From Lepas anatifera (Eukaryota; Arthropoda; Thecostraca; Lepadidae), in contig JAOTON010002195.1 in assembly GCA_034440635.1 (NCBI GenBank), positions 111,201-175,200 of the forward strand: DNA of 64,000 nt. Direction: 5' to 3'. Below, piece by piece: positions 43,727-56,996 of this stretch (its first letter is position 1; the number at the start of each line of letters is the position of its first letter). The notes beneath the pieces were generated by a model. The model was not told the origin of the DNA, searched no databases, and saw only the letters and a program-made list of their open reading frames with translations. The position numbers and the translations under genes are program-made.

Positions 43727-43825
43727 AGTGTTTCACACGACACTAATTTTATAATTCACCACTGCACTTGTCCCTGGGTACTGATCTGTGCTCAGAGAGC
43801 GCTCACTGTGGCGTCTACGATCTGG

Positions 43826-44188
43826 TGACAATGTACGTTAGCCAAACAGTTCGATTGACAGGCGAGTTTTTTTCAGCAGTTTGATACTTACAACATCGCA
43901 ATGTTGGAGTTTTAGGTTTGTGTTCTCATTATGGCTCCATTCAATCCCCTGTCTAGGCCCATGTTTTCCTAAATTAGCATGTCTCTGCATACTGCACCAC
44001 GCTTGCCCTCTGTTCATGTCATCAAATAAATAAACACACGCATAATGTTTGTTTTGTTAAGCAAAGACTCGGCATGACGAGAGGAAAGGAGATTTAATAT
44101 AAAATATGATGGGTTTCCCGACGGTATTTCACCTATACCTGCAGATTTTCACCCAATTCAGCCTATTTGTTACCGAGTTATGCCCCAG
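43826..44188. repeat. Head module, copy 2
   Basis: Nearly identical to 34755-35120. Unlike the other copies, its left side lacks the CTCGGCCTGCGG block because the LINE 5' end is there. Confidence 0.85.
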
Positions 44189-47100
44189 CTCGAGACCTCA
44201 GCCCCACCACCGAACTGATGTCCTGGAACCGCCTATACTCGAGCTCCTTAACCCACCCCCTTACATATGTCCTGGATCTGCCTCTGCTCAAACTCTGTAG
44301 CCCCACCTCTATACTGCCCTGGATCCGCCTATGCTTTAACTCCTTAGCCCCTACCACTACTGATGTCCTGGATCCGCCTATGCTCGAGCCCCCGAGCCCC
44401 ACCCACGTACTGATGTCCTGAATCCGCTTATGCTCGAGCTCCTTAACCCGACACCCATACTGATGTCCTGGATCCGCCTATGCTCGAGCTCCTTAGCCCC
44501 ACCTCCGTACAGATGTCCTGGATCCGCCTATGCTGGATCTCCTTAGCCCAATCCCCGTACCGATATGCTGGATCCGCCTATGCTCAAACTCCTTAGCCTC
44601 TACCCCCGTACTAATATCCTGGCTCCGCTTATGCTCGATCTCCTTAGCCCCACCCCCGTACTGATGTCCTGGATCCGCCTATGCTCGAAATCTTTAGCCC
44701 CTACCCCTGTGCTGATGTCCTGGATCCGCTTATGCTTGAGCTCCTAAGCCCCACCTCTGTACTAATGTCTTTTATCCGCCTATACTCGAACCCCTTAGCC
44801 TTACCCCCGTACTGATGCCTTGGATCCGCCTCTGCTCGAGCTCCTTAGCCCCACACCCATACTGATGTCCTGGATCCGACTATGCTCCAGCTCTTTAGCC
44901 CCACCCCCGTACAGATGTCCTGGATCCACCTATGCTCGAGCTCCTTAGCCCCACCCCCGTACTGAGGCCTGGATCCACCATTGCTGGAGCTCCTTAGCCC
45001 CACCCTCGTACTGATGTCCTGGATCCGCCTATGCTCTAACTCCCTAGCCCCACCCTCGTTCTGATGTCCTGGATCCGCCTATTCTCTATCTCCCTAGGCC
45101 CACCCTCGTACTGATGTCCTGGATCCGCCTATGCTCGAACTCCGTAGCCCCATCTCCGTACTGTCATGGATCCGCCTATGCTCGAGCTCCCTAGCCCCAT
45201 CCCCGTACTGATGTCCTGGATCCGCCTATGCTCGAGCTCCTTAGCCCCACCCCCGAACTGATGTCCTGGATCTGCCTATGAGCGAGCTTCTTAGGCCCAT
45301 CCCTGTACTGATGTCCTGGATCCGCCTATGCTCGAGCTCCTTAGCCCTACCACCGTACTGATGTCCTGGATCCGCCTATGTTCAAGCTCCTTAGCCCCAT
45401 CCCCAAACTGATGTCCTGGATCCGCCTATGCTCAAACTCCTCAGGCCCATCCCCGTATTGATGTCCTGGATCCGCCTATGCTCGAGCTCCTTAGCCCCAC
45501 GCACTTACTGATGCCCTGGTTCCGCCTATGCTCGAACTCCGTAGCCCCACCTCCGTACTGTCCTGGATCCGCCTATGCTCAAGCCCCTTAGCCTCATTCC
45601 CGTACTGATGTCCTGGATCCGCCTTTGCTTGAGGTCCCGAGGCCCAACCCCGTTCTGATGTCCTGGATCCGCCTATGATCGAGCTCCTTAGCCCCACCCC
45701 CGTACTGATGTCCTGGGTCCGCCTATGCTCGAGCCCCTTAGCCCCACCCCGAACTGATGTCCTAGATCCGTCTATGCTCGAGCTCCTTAGGTCCATCCCC
45801 GTACTGATGTTCTGAATCCGCCTATGCTCGAACTCCTTAGCCCTACCCCTACTGATGTCCTGGATCCGCCTATGCTCGAGCTCCTTAGCCCCACCCCCTT
45901 ACTGATGTCCGGGATCCGCCTATGCTCGAGCTCCTTAGCCCCACTCCCTTACTGATGTCCTGGATCAGCCTATGCTCGAGCTCCTTATCTCCACCCCCGT
46001 ACAGAGGTCCTAGATCCGCCTATGCTCGATCTCCTTAGCCCCATCCCCGTACTAATATCATGGATCCGCCTATGCTCGAACTCCGTAGCCCCTACCCCCT
46101 ACCGATGTCCTGGATCCGCCTATGCTGGAACTCCCGAGTCTCACCCCTTACTGATGACCTGGATCCGCCTATGCTCGAGCTCCTTAGCCCCACACCCTTA
46201 CTGATGTCCTGGATCAGCCTATGCTCGAGCTCCTTATCTCCACCCCCGTACAGAGGTCCTAGATCCGCCTATGCTCGATCTCCTTAGCCCCATCCCCGTA
46301 CTAATATCCTGGATCCGCCTATGCTCGAACTCCGTAGCCCCTACCTCCTACTGATGTCCTGGATCCGCCTATGCTCTAACTCCCTAGCCCGACCCTCGTA
46401 CCGATGTCCTGGATCCGCCTTTGCTCTAACTCCCTAGCCCGCCACTTGTACCGATGTCCTGGATCCGCCTATGCTCTAACTCCCGAGCCCCACCCTCGTA
46501 CTGATGTCCTGCATCTGCCTATGCTCGAACTCCGTAGCCCCACCTCCGTACTGCCCTGGATTCGCCTATACTCGAACTCTTTAGCCCCTACCACCCTACT
46601 ATTGTCCTGGATCCGCCTATGTTGGAACGCCCGAGCCCCACCACCTTACTGATGTCCTAGATCCGCCTATGCTCGAGCTCCTTAGCCCCACCCCCGTACT
46701 GAGACCTGGATCCACCTTTGCTGGAGCTCCTTAGCCCCACCCCCGTACTGATGTCCTGAATCCGCCTATGCTCGAACTTTTTAGCCCCACCTCCGTACTG
46801 ATGTCCTGGATCCGCCTATGCTCGAACTCCTTAGCCCCTACCCCCTACTGATGTCCTGGATCCGCCTATGCTCGAGCTCCTTACTCCACCTTCTTACTGA
46901 TGTCCTGGATCCGCCTATGCTCGAACTCCGTAGCCCCTACCCCCCCCACTGATGTCCTGGATCCGCCTTTACTCGAGCTCCGGAGCCACACCACTGCACT
47001 GATGTCCTGGATCCGCTTATGCTTGAGCTCCTTAGCCCCACCCCCGAACTGATGTCCTGGACCTGCCTATGCTCGAATTCCGTAGCCCCACCTCCGTACT

Positions 47101-49986
47101 GCCCTGGATTCGCCTATACTCGAACTCTTTAGCCCCTACCACCCTACTAATGTCCTGGATCCGCCTATGCTGGAACGCCCGAGCCCCACCACCATACTGA
47201 TGTCCTAGATCCGCCTATGCTCGAGCTCCTTAGCCTCACCCCCGTACTGATGTCCTGGATCAGCCTATGCTCGAGCTCCTTATCTCCACCCCAGTACAGA
47301 TGTCCTAGATCCGCCTATGCTCGATCTCCTTAGCCCCATCCCCGTACTAATATCCTGGATCCGCCTATGCTCGAACTCCGTAGCCCCTACCCCCGTACTG
47401 ATGTCTTTTATCCGCCTATACTCGAACCCCTTAGCCTTACCCCCGTACTGATGCCTTGGATCCGCCTCTGCTCGAGCTCCTTAGCCCCACACCCATACTG
47501 ATGTCCTGGATCCGACTATGCTCCAGCTCTTTAGCTCCACCCCCGTACAGATGTCCTGGATCCACCTATGCTCGAGCTCCTTAGCCCCACCCCCGTACTG
47601 AGGCCTGGATCCGCCATTGCTGGAGCTCCTTAGCCCCACCCCCGTACTGATGTCCTGGATCCGCCTATGCTCTACTTCCCTAGCCCCACCCTCGTTCTGA
47701 TGTCCTGGATCCGCCTATTCTCTATCTCCCTAGGCCCACCCTCGTACTGATGTCCTGGATCCGCCTATGCTCGAACTCCGTAGCCCCATCTCCGTACTGT
47801 CATGGATCCGCCTATGCTCGAGCTCCCTAGCCCCATCCCCGTACTGATGTCCTGGATCCGCCTATGCTCGAGCTCCTTAGCCCCACCCCCGAACTGATGT
47901 CCTGGATCTGCCTATGAGCGAGCTCCTTAGGCCCATCCCTGTACTGATGTCCTGGATCCGCCTATGCTCGAGCTCCTTAACCCTACCACCGTACTGATGT
48001 CCTGGATCCGCCTATGTTCAAGCTCCTTAGCCCCATCCCCGAACTGATGTCCTGGATCCGCCTATGCTCAAACTTCTCAGGCCCATCCCGGTATTGATGT
48101 CCTGGATCCGCCTATGCTCGAGCTCCTTAGCCCCACGCACTTACTGATGCCCTGGTTCCGCCTATGCTCGAACTCCGTAGCCCCACCTCCGTACTGTCCT
48201 GGATCCGCCTATGCTCAAGCCCCTTAGCCCCATTCCCGTACTGATGTCCTGGATCCGCCTTTGCTTGAGGTCCCGAGGTCCAACCCCGTTCTGATGTCCT
48301 GGATCCGCCTATGATCGAGCTCCTTAGCCCCACCCCCGTACTGATGTCCTGGGTCCGCCTATGCTCGAGCTCCTTAGCCCCACCCCGAACTGATGTCCTG
48401 GATCCGTCTATGCTCGAGCTCCTTAGGTCCATCCCCGTACTGATTTTCTGAATCCGCCTATGCTCGAACTCCTTAGCCCTACCCCTACTGATGTCCTGGA
48501 TCCGCCTATGCTCGAGCTCCTTAGCCCCACCCCCTTACTGATGTCCGGGATCCGCCTATGCTCGAGCTCCTTAGCCCCACTCCCTTACTGATGTCCTGGA
48601 TCAGCCTATGCTCGAGCTCCTTATCTCCACCCCCGTACAGAGGTCCTAGATCCGCCTATGCTCGATCTCCTTAGCCCCATCCCCGTACTAATATCATGGA
48701 TCCGCCTATGCTCGAACTCCGTAGCCCCTACCCCCTACTGATGTCCTGGATCCGCCTATGCTGGAACTCCCGAGTCTCACCCCTTACTGATGTCCTGGAT
48801 CCGCCTATGCTCGAGCTCCTTAGCCCCACCCCCGTACAGAGGTCCTAGATCCGCCTATGCTCGATCTCCTTAGCCCCATCCCCGTACTAATATCCTGGAT
48901 CCGCCTATGCTCGAACTCCGTAGCCCCTACCCCCTACTGATGTCCTGGATCCGCCTATGCTCGAGCTCCTTACTCCACCTTCTTACTGATGTCCTGGATC
49001 CGCCTATGCTCGAACTCCGTAGCCCCTACCCCCCCCACTGATGTCCTGGACCCGCCTTTACTCGAGCTCCGGAGCCACACCCCTGCACTGATGTCCTGGA
49101 TCCGCTTATGCTTGAGCTCCTTAGCCCCACCCCCGCACTGATGTCCTGGACCTGCCTATGCTCGAATTCCGTAGCCCCACCTCCGTACTGCCCTGGATTC
49201 GCCTATACTCGAACTCTTTAGCCCCTACCACCCTACTAATGTCCTGGATCCGCCTATGCTGGAACGCCCGAGCCCCACCACCATACTGATGTCCTAAATC
49301 CGCGTTTGCTCGATCTCCCGAGCCCCACCCCCGTACTGATCAGCTGAATCCACTTATGCTCGAGCTTCTTAGCCCCACCCCCGTACTGATGTCCTGGATC
49401 CGCCTATGCTCGAGCTCCTTAGCCTCACCCCCGTACTGATGTCCTGGATCAGCCTATGCTCGAGCTCCTTATCTCCACCCCAGTACAGATGTCCTAGATC
49501 CGCCTATGCTCGATCTCCTTAGCCCCATCCCCGTACTAATATCCTGGATCCGCCTATGCTCGAACTCCGTATCCCCTACCCCCGTACTGATGTCCTGGAT
49601 CCGCCTATGCTGGAACTCCCGAGTCTCACCCCGTACTGATGTCCTGAATCCGCTAATGCTCAGCTGCTTAGCCCCATCCCCGTACTAATGTCCTGGATCC
49701 GCCTATGCTTTAACTCCCTAGCCCGACCATCGTACTGATGTCCTGGATCTGCCTATGCTCTAACTCCCTAGCCCGACCCTCGTACTGATGTCCTGGATCC
49801 GCCTATGCTCTAACTCTCTAGCCCGACCCTCGTACCGATGTCCTCGATCCGCCTATGCTCTAACTCCCGAGCCCCACCCTCGTACTGATGTCCTGGGTCT
49901 GCCTATGCTCGAACTCTTTAGCCCCTACCCCCATGCTGATGTCCTGGATCCGCTTATGCTCGAGCTTCTTACCCCCACACCCGTAA
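44189..49986. repeat. 50-bp minisatellite array 2 with higher-order repeat
   Basis: The largest array, about 115 units over 5.8 kb. It contains a higher-order duplication: sequences from about 44761 to 46130 recur at an offset of 2636 bp (47397 to about 48770), including rare variants such as TTTATCCGCCTATACTCG and GCACTTACTGATGCCCTGG. Array 1 variants (GGAGCCACACC, TCCACCTTCTTACTG) also appear twice here. Confidence 0.94.
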
Positions 49987-50450
49987 CGACCCCACTTCCG
50001 TGCCCCCCCGAAACGACATAGGCGGAACCAAGGGGGAAAGGGGACAGGTGCCCCCCATAGAATCTTAGCGCCCCCTAAAATTGTCCCGGAAACCCCTGGA
50101 AAGTTCGTTGGCACACCCTGAAATGTCGTTTTCCCCGAGATGCAGGTATTGGGGTCTACTGATAGGTTTTAGCGCCTACTTGATAGGTTTTCCGGCCAAA
50201 AGTGGCGTCCCTGGTGTAGATAGCGCCCACCAGGAAGTTTTCCCTTCCACCTCGCCCCCGACAGGCAATCCTGGATCCGCGTATGGGAAGCGACATTTCA
50301 AGGAGCGTCATCGACCTTGAGAGGCGTATCTTTACAATTTCAGAGGGCGCCGTCGTCGATTGGGGGTTGGGGGAGGGGGAGAAGGGTGAGGGGGGGGCAC
50401 CTAGCCTACTTATTCCCTGGATCCACCCATGGTCCAAAAACAAAAACATA
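49987..50450. repeat. hAT-like terminal unit after array 2
   Basis: A roughly 430-bp GC-rich block bounded by CATAGGCGGAACCAAGGGGG and CCCTGGATCCACCCATGG, an imperfect inverted pair. Contains a G-rich tract at about 50363-50397. It recurs at 55159-55620 and, more diverged, at 58196-58420. Confidence 0.7.
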
Positions 50451-50599
50451 ATGCTCTAATTGTAAACTCGGAATTTTACGGTACTCTAATTACTTGTGAT
50501 GCATTATGGGTAGTATTGGGTACTTTTTACCAGACCATAAATAAACAGAAACGGCTGCGCCGATCGCCGGCGTTGCCGCGGAATGGACGCAGGGGTGAC

Positions 50600-51650
50600 G
50601 CGTGGTGATTTGCTACAACGTTGCGTGGAGAAACGGCATGTTTGTAAAGATAACTTGGTGTTTCATTGATATCTATGCAGATGGAATGTCGACATATGTC
50701 TCTTACCTAGCTGCATGCAAAATTTCATTTCCCTCCAATGACTCTAACCACCCTAAACCCCGGTGTGAAGCAGAAATGAACTGATAAAATTACCACTTTG
50801 AAATTTATTTTACGGCTTATAGCGCGGAAGCCGTAAGAGATAAGTGGGGGGTATGAGTGAGGAAAATGACGGCAACGAAGTTTTCTATCCAGCCGTGTTA
50901 AGTTCAATACCGTAGCTATCATGGTCTGGAAACCAGGGGGCTGAGAATAAAAATTTTAAAAACTTATATTTTATTTTTGCCTATAAAATAAAAAGTTTCA
51001 GTCTGAAAGTTTTTATCTCTAAATATATAATAAAGGAGGCTATTTTCTTTTATTATCTGAAATGGGAACTAATTTTTATCAATTAGATCGGAAGATATAA
51101 GGGTTTGAATGATATTTTGGGAAATGCAGACCTTCACGGAATGGGCCAAAAAGGACCCTTAAATTTCCGTTTTTGTTTTGTTTCTGTGTTTGTGCAGTAC
51201 TGCACAAACCGGACTTTAAGTTGATATTTGACTCAGAACCTGAACTGCTGTAGCTTCAGATATTTCGAGCCTGTAGTTTAGACCATGAGTTTTATGCCGA
51301 ATTTAGGGTGCAAAGTTTAAAAGCTAATTTAGTGCCCTAAATTAAAAGCTTTTTCTTTCCAACTTTTTGTGTGAACTACAAATTTGTCTGATGTAAAAGG
51401 GTGCAAGTTTAAAGACTGTAGATGAATTAGCAAAAAATAGAAAAATAAAAGTTACAAATCACATAATGCAAAATTCTGGGAAAAAATTTGAAAATTTTGA
51501 AAATTGACAACCGTGGTGCTTATTCATTTGGAAGTGCCTTCTATCCACAAAAGTTTTAGGTCTCTGATACCAGCACTCAGAACAGACAACAACAACAACA
51601 ACTTCGGTCTGCGGCCTGGGCTAACGCCCCACCGGCGCAGGAGAGCCGCA
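50600..51650. repeat. Module B, copy 1
   Basis: About 1 kb ending in CAACAACAACAACTTCGG. It contains the perfect palindrome TTTGTGCAGTACTGCACAAA (51189-51208). Other copies are at 55785-56790 and 59870-60815. It is a diverged relative of module A. The (CAA)n end suggests a retroposed element. No coding. Confidence 0.8.
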
Positions 51651-52975
51651 TGACAATGTGCTGAAAGTAAACCATATTTCGTTCTTAACGTATCTCTTCA
51701 TAAGCCTGAAACTCAGTTTTATCATTCTTTTCTTTGAAATAACCAATAAACAGTACGTGGCCACCCCCGGATTCGAACCGGACCTACCCGATCAAGAGAC
51801 AGGGCCTCTAACCACTAGACCACCGTGCCACACTACTCACCCTCCCACTAGCTGAACAGCTGTGACCCGTCAGGAGGTCACTGGCTGGTACAACTCCGCC
51901 GAATATGCCGGGCCGCTGGCGCCGGGTGCTGTGCTTGTCCCGAAAAGGCACGATATAAAGGTGCTTCTAGAAGACGAACCAAGCATTCTTTTGGGCTGAA
52001 ATTACTTGTATCATCGAGCTAGGATCTTAAGCTAGCTTCATGCCAAATTTCTTCCACTTCCATCCATTTTAAGGACTTAAAACCATGGTGAGAAGCAAAG
52101 GTGGTCCGATAAATTTAGCATCTTGTAATACATTTTGGAATAATTACTCGAAAGCCATTAGAGATAGGTGGGTAGTATAAGTGAGCGAAATGACCGCAAG
52201 TAACTTTCCTATTCAGCCATGTCAGTTCTGAGTTTGTGAGTGACATGAGCTTGGAACCAGGAAGATGCAAATAAAAAGTTTTTTTACTCAATTTCTATTT
52301 ATGCCTATAAAACAAGGAATTTCACATTCACAATTTCCATCTCCAAATATTATCAGGCGGAAGCAATGTTCTTTCATTATTTGAAATGAAAACTCAAATA
52401 GATCAATTAGATTAAGATATATTAACGTTGAAATGAAATGAACCAAAATTCAGTCTTCCGGAAGAACTGTAAAAAGTAGGTCAAAATTTTACGTTTTGCA
52501 CTCAAAACTATGCCTAAGCACAAGAAAATTAACCTAGCTACCCCTAGGTAACTGTCTTTCAGCTAACTGAAGCTTGCCTTCTGATATTTCGAGCGTCCAA
52601 GTCGGCCATCAACTTTAAGTAGGTTTTTTGCTCGGGTGAGAAATAAAGCGTTTTCGCGCAATAAATATTATTGGATGAGCTCAATTTTTGTTCCCTAGCT
52701 GGCCCTTGTTACCTATTGAAAAGGGCATAAATTTCAAGCTTGTAGCTTAAGGAGTAAAAATTAGAAAAATATAAAACAGAAAAAGTTTGAGCCAAAATTT
52801 CTCAAAAACTATTTTAGATTTCGAATCGGGGCTTCTGTTTGAATGTCTGGAGCAGGAGGGCTATCACCCTACAAAATTTCAGAGCTCTGACATCAATTCT
52901 CAGGCGGGACAGACAACAACAGACAGACCTCGGCCTGCGGCCTCGGCTGGTGCCGCTCTGGCGCAGGAGAAGCCG
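51651..52975. repeat. Segmental repeat: SINE plus module A, copy 2
   Basis: Matches 33426-34754 with scattered substitutions and a few small indels. Includes the second tRNA-like SINE. Confidence 0.88.
51757..51831 (-). repeat. tRNA-like SINE head, copy 2
   Basis: 75 nt on the minus strand with the same A box, CTT anticodon loop and B box as 33532-33606, differing at a few positions. Confidence 0.7.
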
Positions 52976-53339
52976 GTGACAATGTACGTTAGCCAAACAG
53001 TTCGATTGACAGGCGAGTGTTTTCAGCAGTTTGATACTTATAACAACGCAATGTTGGAGTTTTAGGTTTTGGGTTCTCATTATGGCTCCATTCAATCCCC
53101 TGTCTAGGCCCATGTTTTCCTAAATTAGCATGTCTCTGCATACTGCACCACGCTTGCCCTCTGTTCATATCATCCAAGAAATAAACACACGCATAATGAT
53201 TGTTTTGTTAAGCAAAGACTGGGCATGACGAGAAGAAAGGAGATACAATATAAAATATGATGGGTTTTCCGACGGTATTTCACCTATGCCTGCAGATTTT
53301 CACCCAATTCAGCCTATTTGTTACCGAGTTATGCCCCAG
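52976..53339. repeat. Head module, copy 3
   Basis: Follows module A exactly as in copy 1, then enters array 3. Confidence 0.88.
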
Positions 53340-55158
53340 CTCGAGACCTCAGCCCCACCACCGAACTGATGTCCTGGATCCGCCTATGCTCGAGCTCCTT
53401 ACCCCACCCCCTTACATATGTCCTGGATCTGCCTATGCTGGAACTCCGTAGCCCCACCTCTATACTGCCCTGGATCCGCCTATGCTTGAACTCCTTAGCC
53501 CCTACCCCTACTGATGTCCTGGATCCGCCTATGTTCGAGCTCCCGAGCCCCACCCACGTACTGATGTCCTGAATCCGCTTATGCTCGAGCTCCTTAGCCC
53601 CACCCCCGTACTGATGTCTTTGATCCGCCTATACTCGAGCCTCTTACCCCAGCCCCGTACTGATGTACTGGATCCGCCTCTGCTCGAGCTCCTTAGCCCA
53701 ACACCCATACTGATGTCCTGGATCCGCCTATGCTCGAGCTCCTTAGCCCCACCTCCGTACAGATGTCCTGGATCCGCCTATGCTGGATCTCCTTAGCCCA
53801 ATCCCCGTACCGATATGCTGGATCCGTCTATGCTCAAACTCCTTAGCCTCTACCCCCGTACTGATATCCTGGCTCCGCTTATGCTCGAGCTCCTTATCCC
53901 CACCCCCGTACTGATGTCCTGGATCCGCCTATGCTCGAACTCTTTAGCCCTTACCCCTGTGCTGATGTCCTGGATCCGCTAATGCTTGAGCTCCTTAGCC
54001 CCACCTCTGTACTGATGTCCTTTATCCGCCTATACTCGAACCCCTTAGCCCCACCCCCGTACTGATGCCCTGGATCCGCCTCTGCTCGAGCTCCTTAGCC
54101 CCACACCCATACTGATGTCCTGGATCCGCCTATGCTCCAGCTTTTTAGCCCCACCCCCGTACAGATGTCCTGGATCCGCCTATGCTCGAGCTCCTTAGCC
54201 CCACCCCCGAACTGATGTCCTGGATCTGCCTATGCTCGAACTCCGTAGCCCCACCTCCGTACTGCCCTGGATTCGCCTATACTCGAACTCTTTAGCCCCT
54301 ACCACCCTACTATTGTCCTTGTTCCGCCTATGCTGGAACGCCCGAGCCCCACCACCGTACTGATGTCCTAGATCCGCCTATGCTCGAGCTCCCGAGCCCC
54401 ACCCCCGTACTGATCAGCTGAATCCGCTTATGCTCGAGCTTCTTAGCCCCACCCCCGTACTGATGTCCTGGATCCGCCTATGCTCGAACTCTTTAGCCCC
54501 TACCCACGTGCTGATGTCCTGGATCCGCTTATGCTCGAGCTCCTTAGCCTCACCCCCGTACTGATGTCCTTGATCCGCCTATACTCAAGCCCTTTAGCCC
54601 CACCGCCGTACTGATGTCCTAGATCCGCCTCTGCTCGAGCTCCTTAGCCCCACACCCATACTGATGTCCTGGATCAGCCTATGCTCGAGCTCCTTATCTC
54701 CACCCCCGTACAGATGTCCTAGATCCGCCTATGCTCGATCTCCTTAGCCCCATCCCCGTACTAATATCCTGGATCCGCCTATGCTCGAACTCCGTAGCCC
54801 TACCCCCTACTGATGTCCTGGATCCGCCTATGCTGGAACTCCCGAGTCTCACCCCGTACTGATGTCCTGAATCCGCTAATGCTCAGCTGCTTAGCCCCAT
54901 CCCCGTACTAACGTCCTGGATCCGCCTATGCTCTAACTCCCTAGCCCGACCCTCGTACCGATGTCCTGGATCCGCCTATGCTCTAACTCCCTAGCCCAAC
55001 CCTCGTACCGATGTCCTGGATCCGCCTATGCTCTAACTCCCTAGCCCCACCCTCGTACTGATGTCCTGGGTCTGCCTATGCTCGAAATCTTTAGCCCCTA
55101 CCCCCATGCTGATGTCCTGGATCCGCTTATGCTCGAGCTCCTTACCCCCACACCCGTA
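53340..55158. repeat. 50-bp minisatellite array 3
   Basis: About 36 units with the same core. Its first ten units share variants with the first units of arrays 2 and 5. Confidence 0.95.
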
Positions 55159-55620
55159 ACGACCCCACCTCCGTGCCCCCCCCGAAACGACATAGGCGGA
55201 TCCAAGGGGGAAAGGGGACAGGTGCCCCCATAGAATCTTAGCGCCCCCTGAAATTGTCCCGGAAACTCCTGGAAAGTTCGATGGCACCCCCTGAAATGTC
55301 GGTTTCCCCGAGATGCAGGTATCGGGGTGTACTGATAGGTTTTAGCGCCTACTTGATAGGTTTTCCGGCCAAAAGTGGCGTCCCTGGTGTAGATAGCGCC
55401 CACCAGGAAATTTCCCCTTCCACCTCGCCCCCGATAGGCAATCCTGGATCCGCGTATGGGAAGCGACATTTCAGGGAGCGTCATCGACCTTGAGAGGCGT
55501 GTCTTTACAATTTCAGAGGGCGCCGATGGTCGATTGGGGGTTGGGGGAGGGGGATGGGGGAGAAGGGTGAGGGGGGCACCTAGCCTACTTATTCCCTGGA
55601 TCCACCCATGGTCCAAAAAC
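55159..55620. repeat. hAT-like terminal unit after array 3
   Basis: Copy of 49987-50450. Ends are ATAGGCGGATCCAAGGGGG and CCCTGGATCCACCCATGG. A G-rich tract lies at about 55536-55577. Confidence 0.7.
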
Positions 55621-55784
55621 AGAAACATAATACTCTTATTGTAAACTCGGACTTTTACGGTACTCTAATTACTTGTGATGCATTATGGGTAGTATTGGGT
55701 ACTTTTTTACCAGACCATAAATAAACAGAAACGGCCGCGCCGGTCGCCGGCGCTGCCGCGGCGTGGACGCAGGCGTGACGCGTG

Positions 55785-56790
55785 GTGATTTGCTACAACG
55801 TTGCGTGGAGAAACGGCATGTTTGTAAAGGTAACTTGGTGTTTCATTGATATCTATGCAGATGGAATGTCGACATATGTCTCTTACCTAGCTGCATGCAA
55901 AATTTCATTTCCCTCCAATGACTCTAACCACCCTAAACCCCGGTGTGAAGCAAAAATGAACTGATAAAATTACCACTTTGAAATGTCCTTTACGGCTTAT
56001 AGCGCGGAAGCCGTAAGAGATAAGTGGGGGGTATGAGTGAGAAAAATGACGGCAACGAAGTTTTCTATCCAGCCGTGTTAAGTTCAATACCGTAGCTATC
56101 ATAGTCTGGAAACCAGAGGGCTGAGAATAAAAATTTTAAAAACTTATATTTTATTTTTGCCTATAAAATAAAAAGTTTCAGTCTGAAAGTTTTTATCTCT
56201 AAATATATAATAAAGGAGGCTATTCTCTTTTATTATCTGAAATGGGAACTAATTTTTATCAATTAGATCGGAAGATATAAGGGTTTGAATGATATTTTGG
56301 GAAATGCAGACCTTCACGGAATGGGCCAAAAAGGACCCTTAAATTTCCGTTTTTGTTTTGTTTCTGTGTTTGTGCAGTACTGCACAAACCGGCCTTTAAG
56401 TTGATATTTGACTCAGAACCTGAACTGCTGTAGCTTCAGATATTTCGAGCCTGTAGTTTAGACCACGAGTTTTATGCCAAATTTAGGGTGCAAAGTTTAA
56501 AAGCTAATTTGGAGCACTAAATTTAAAGCTTTTTCTTTCCAACTTTTTGTGTGAACTACAAATTTCCCTCATGTAAAAGGGTGCAAGTTTGAAGAGTCTA
56601 GATGAATTAGCAAAAAATAGAAAAATAAAAGTTAAAAATCACATAATGCAAAATTCTGGGCAAAATTTTGAAAATTTTAAAAATTGACAACCGTGGTGCT
56701 TATTCATTTGGAAGTGCCTTCTATCCACAAAAGTTTTAGGTCTCTGATACCAGCGCTCAGAACAGACAACAACAACAACAACAGACAACA
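55785..56790. repeat. Module B, copy 2
   Basis: Near-identical to copy 1, with the palindrome at 56369-56388. Followed at 56790-56945 by a short GC-rich block with two repeats of GACGACGAGACCGG-type sequence. Confidence 0.8.
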
Positions 56791-56996
56791 ACGACGACGA
56801 GACCGGAAAAACTGTCAGAATAGAAGCCGTTTCTTACTTCGTTCGTCACCGGCTTCTGACAGACCACGACGAGACCGGTAAAGCGGCCAGAATAGAGCCT
56901 CTTAGAAATCTCAATGCGCTTCGCTCCATGATTTCGTTGGCTCTGACAACCTCGGCCTGCGGCCTCGGCAGGTGCCGCTCAGGCGCAGGAGAAGCC

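Larger units (their letters stand above)
36631..43825 (-). mobile_element. L1/Tx1-like LINE, broken
   Basis: Read on the minus strand: ORF1 (42440-43726), a 1.9-kb stretch without LINE coding, endonuclease (39837-40496), reverse transcriptase (37417-39762), C-terminal cysteine segment (36874-37299), 3' UTR, and a short A-run at the 3' end (TTTTTTT at 36631-36637 on +). Frameshifts separate the three ORF2 pieces. Its 3' end abuts a minisatellite unit and its 5' end abuts a head module, so the flanks do not show a simple insertion or target duplication. Confidence 0.85.

Noticed and set aside
42417..43754. Several + strand open frames opposite the LINE ORF1
   Set aside because: Antisense shadows of the GC-rich ORF1.
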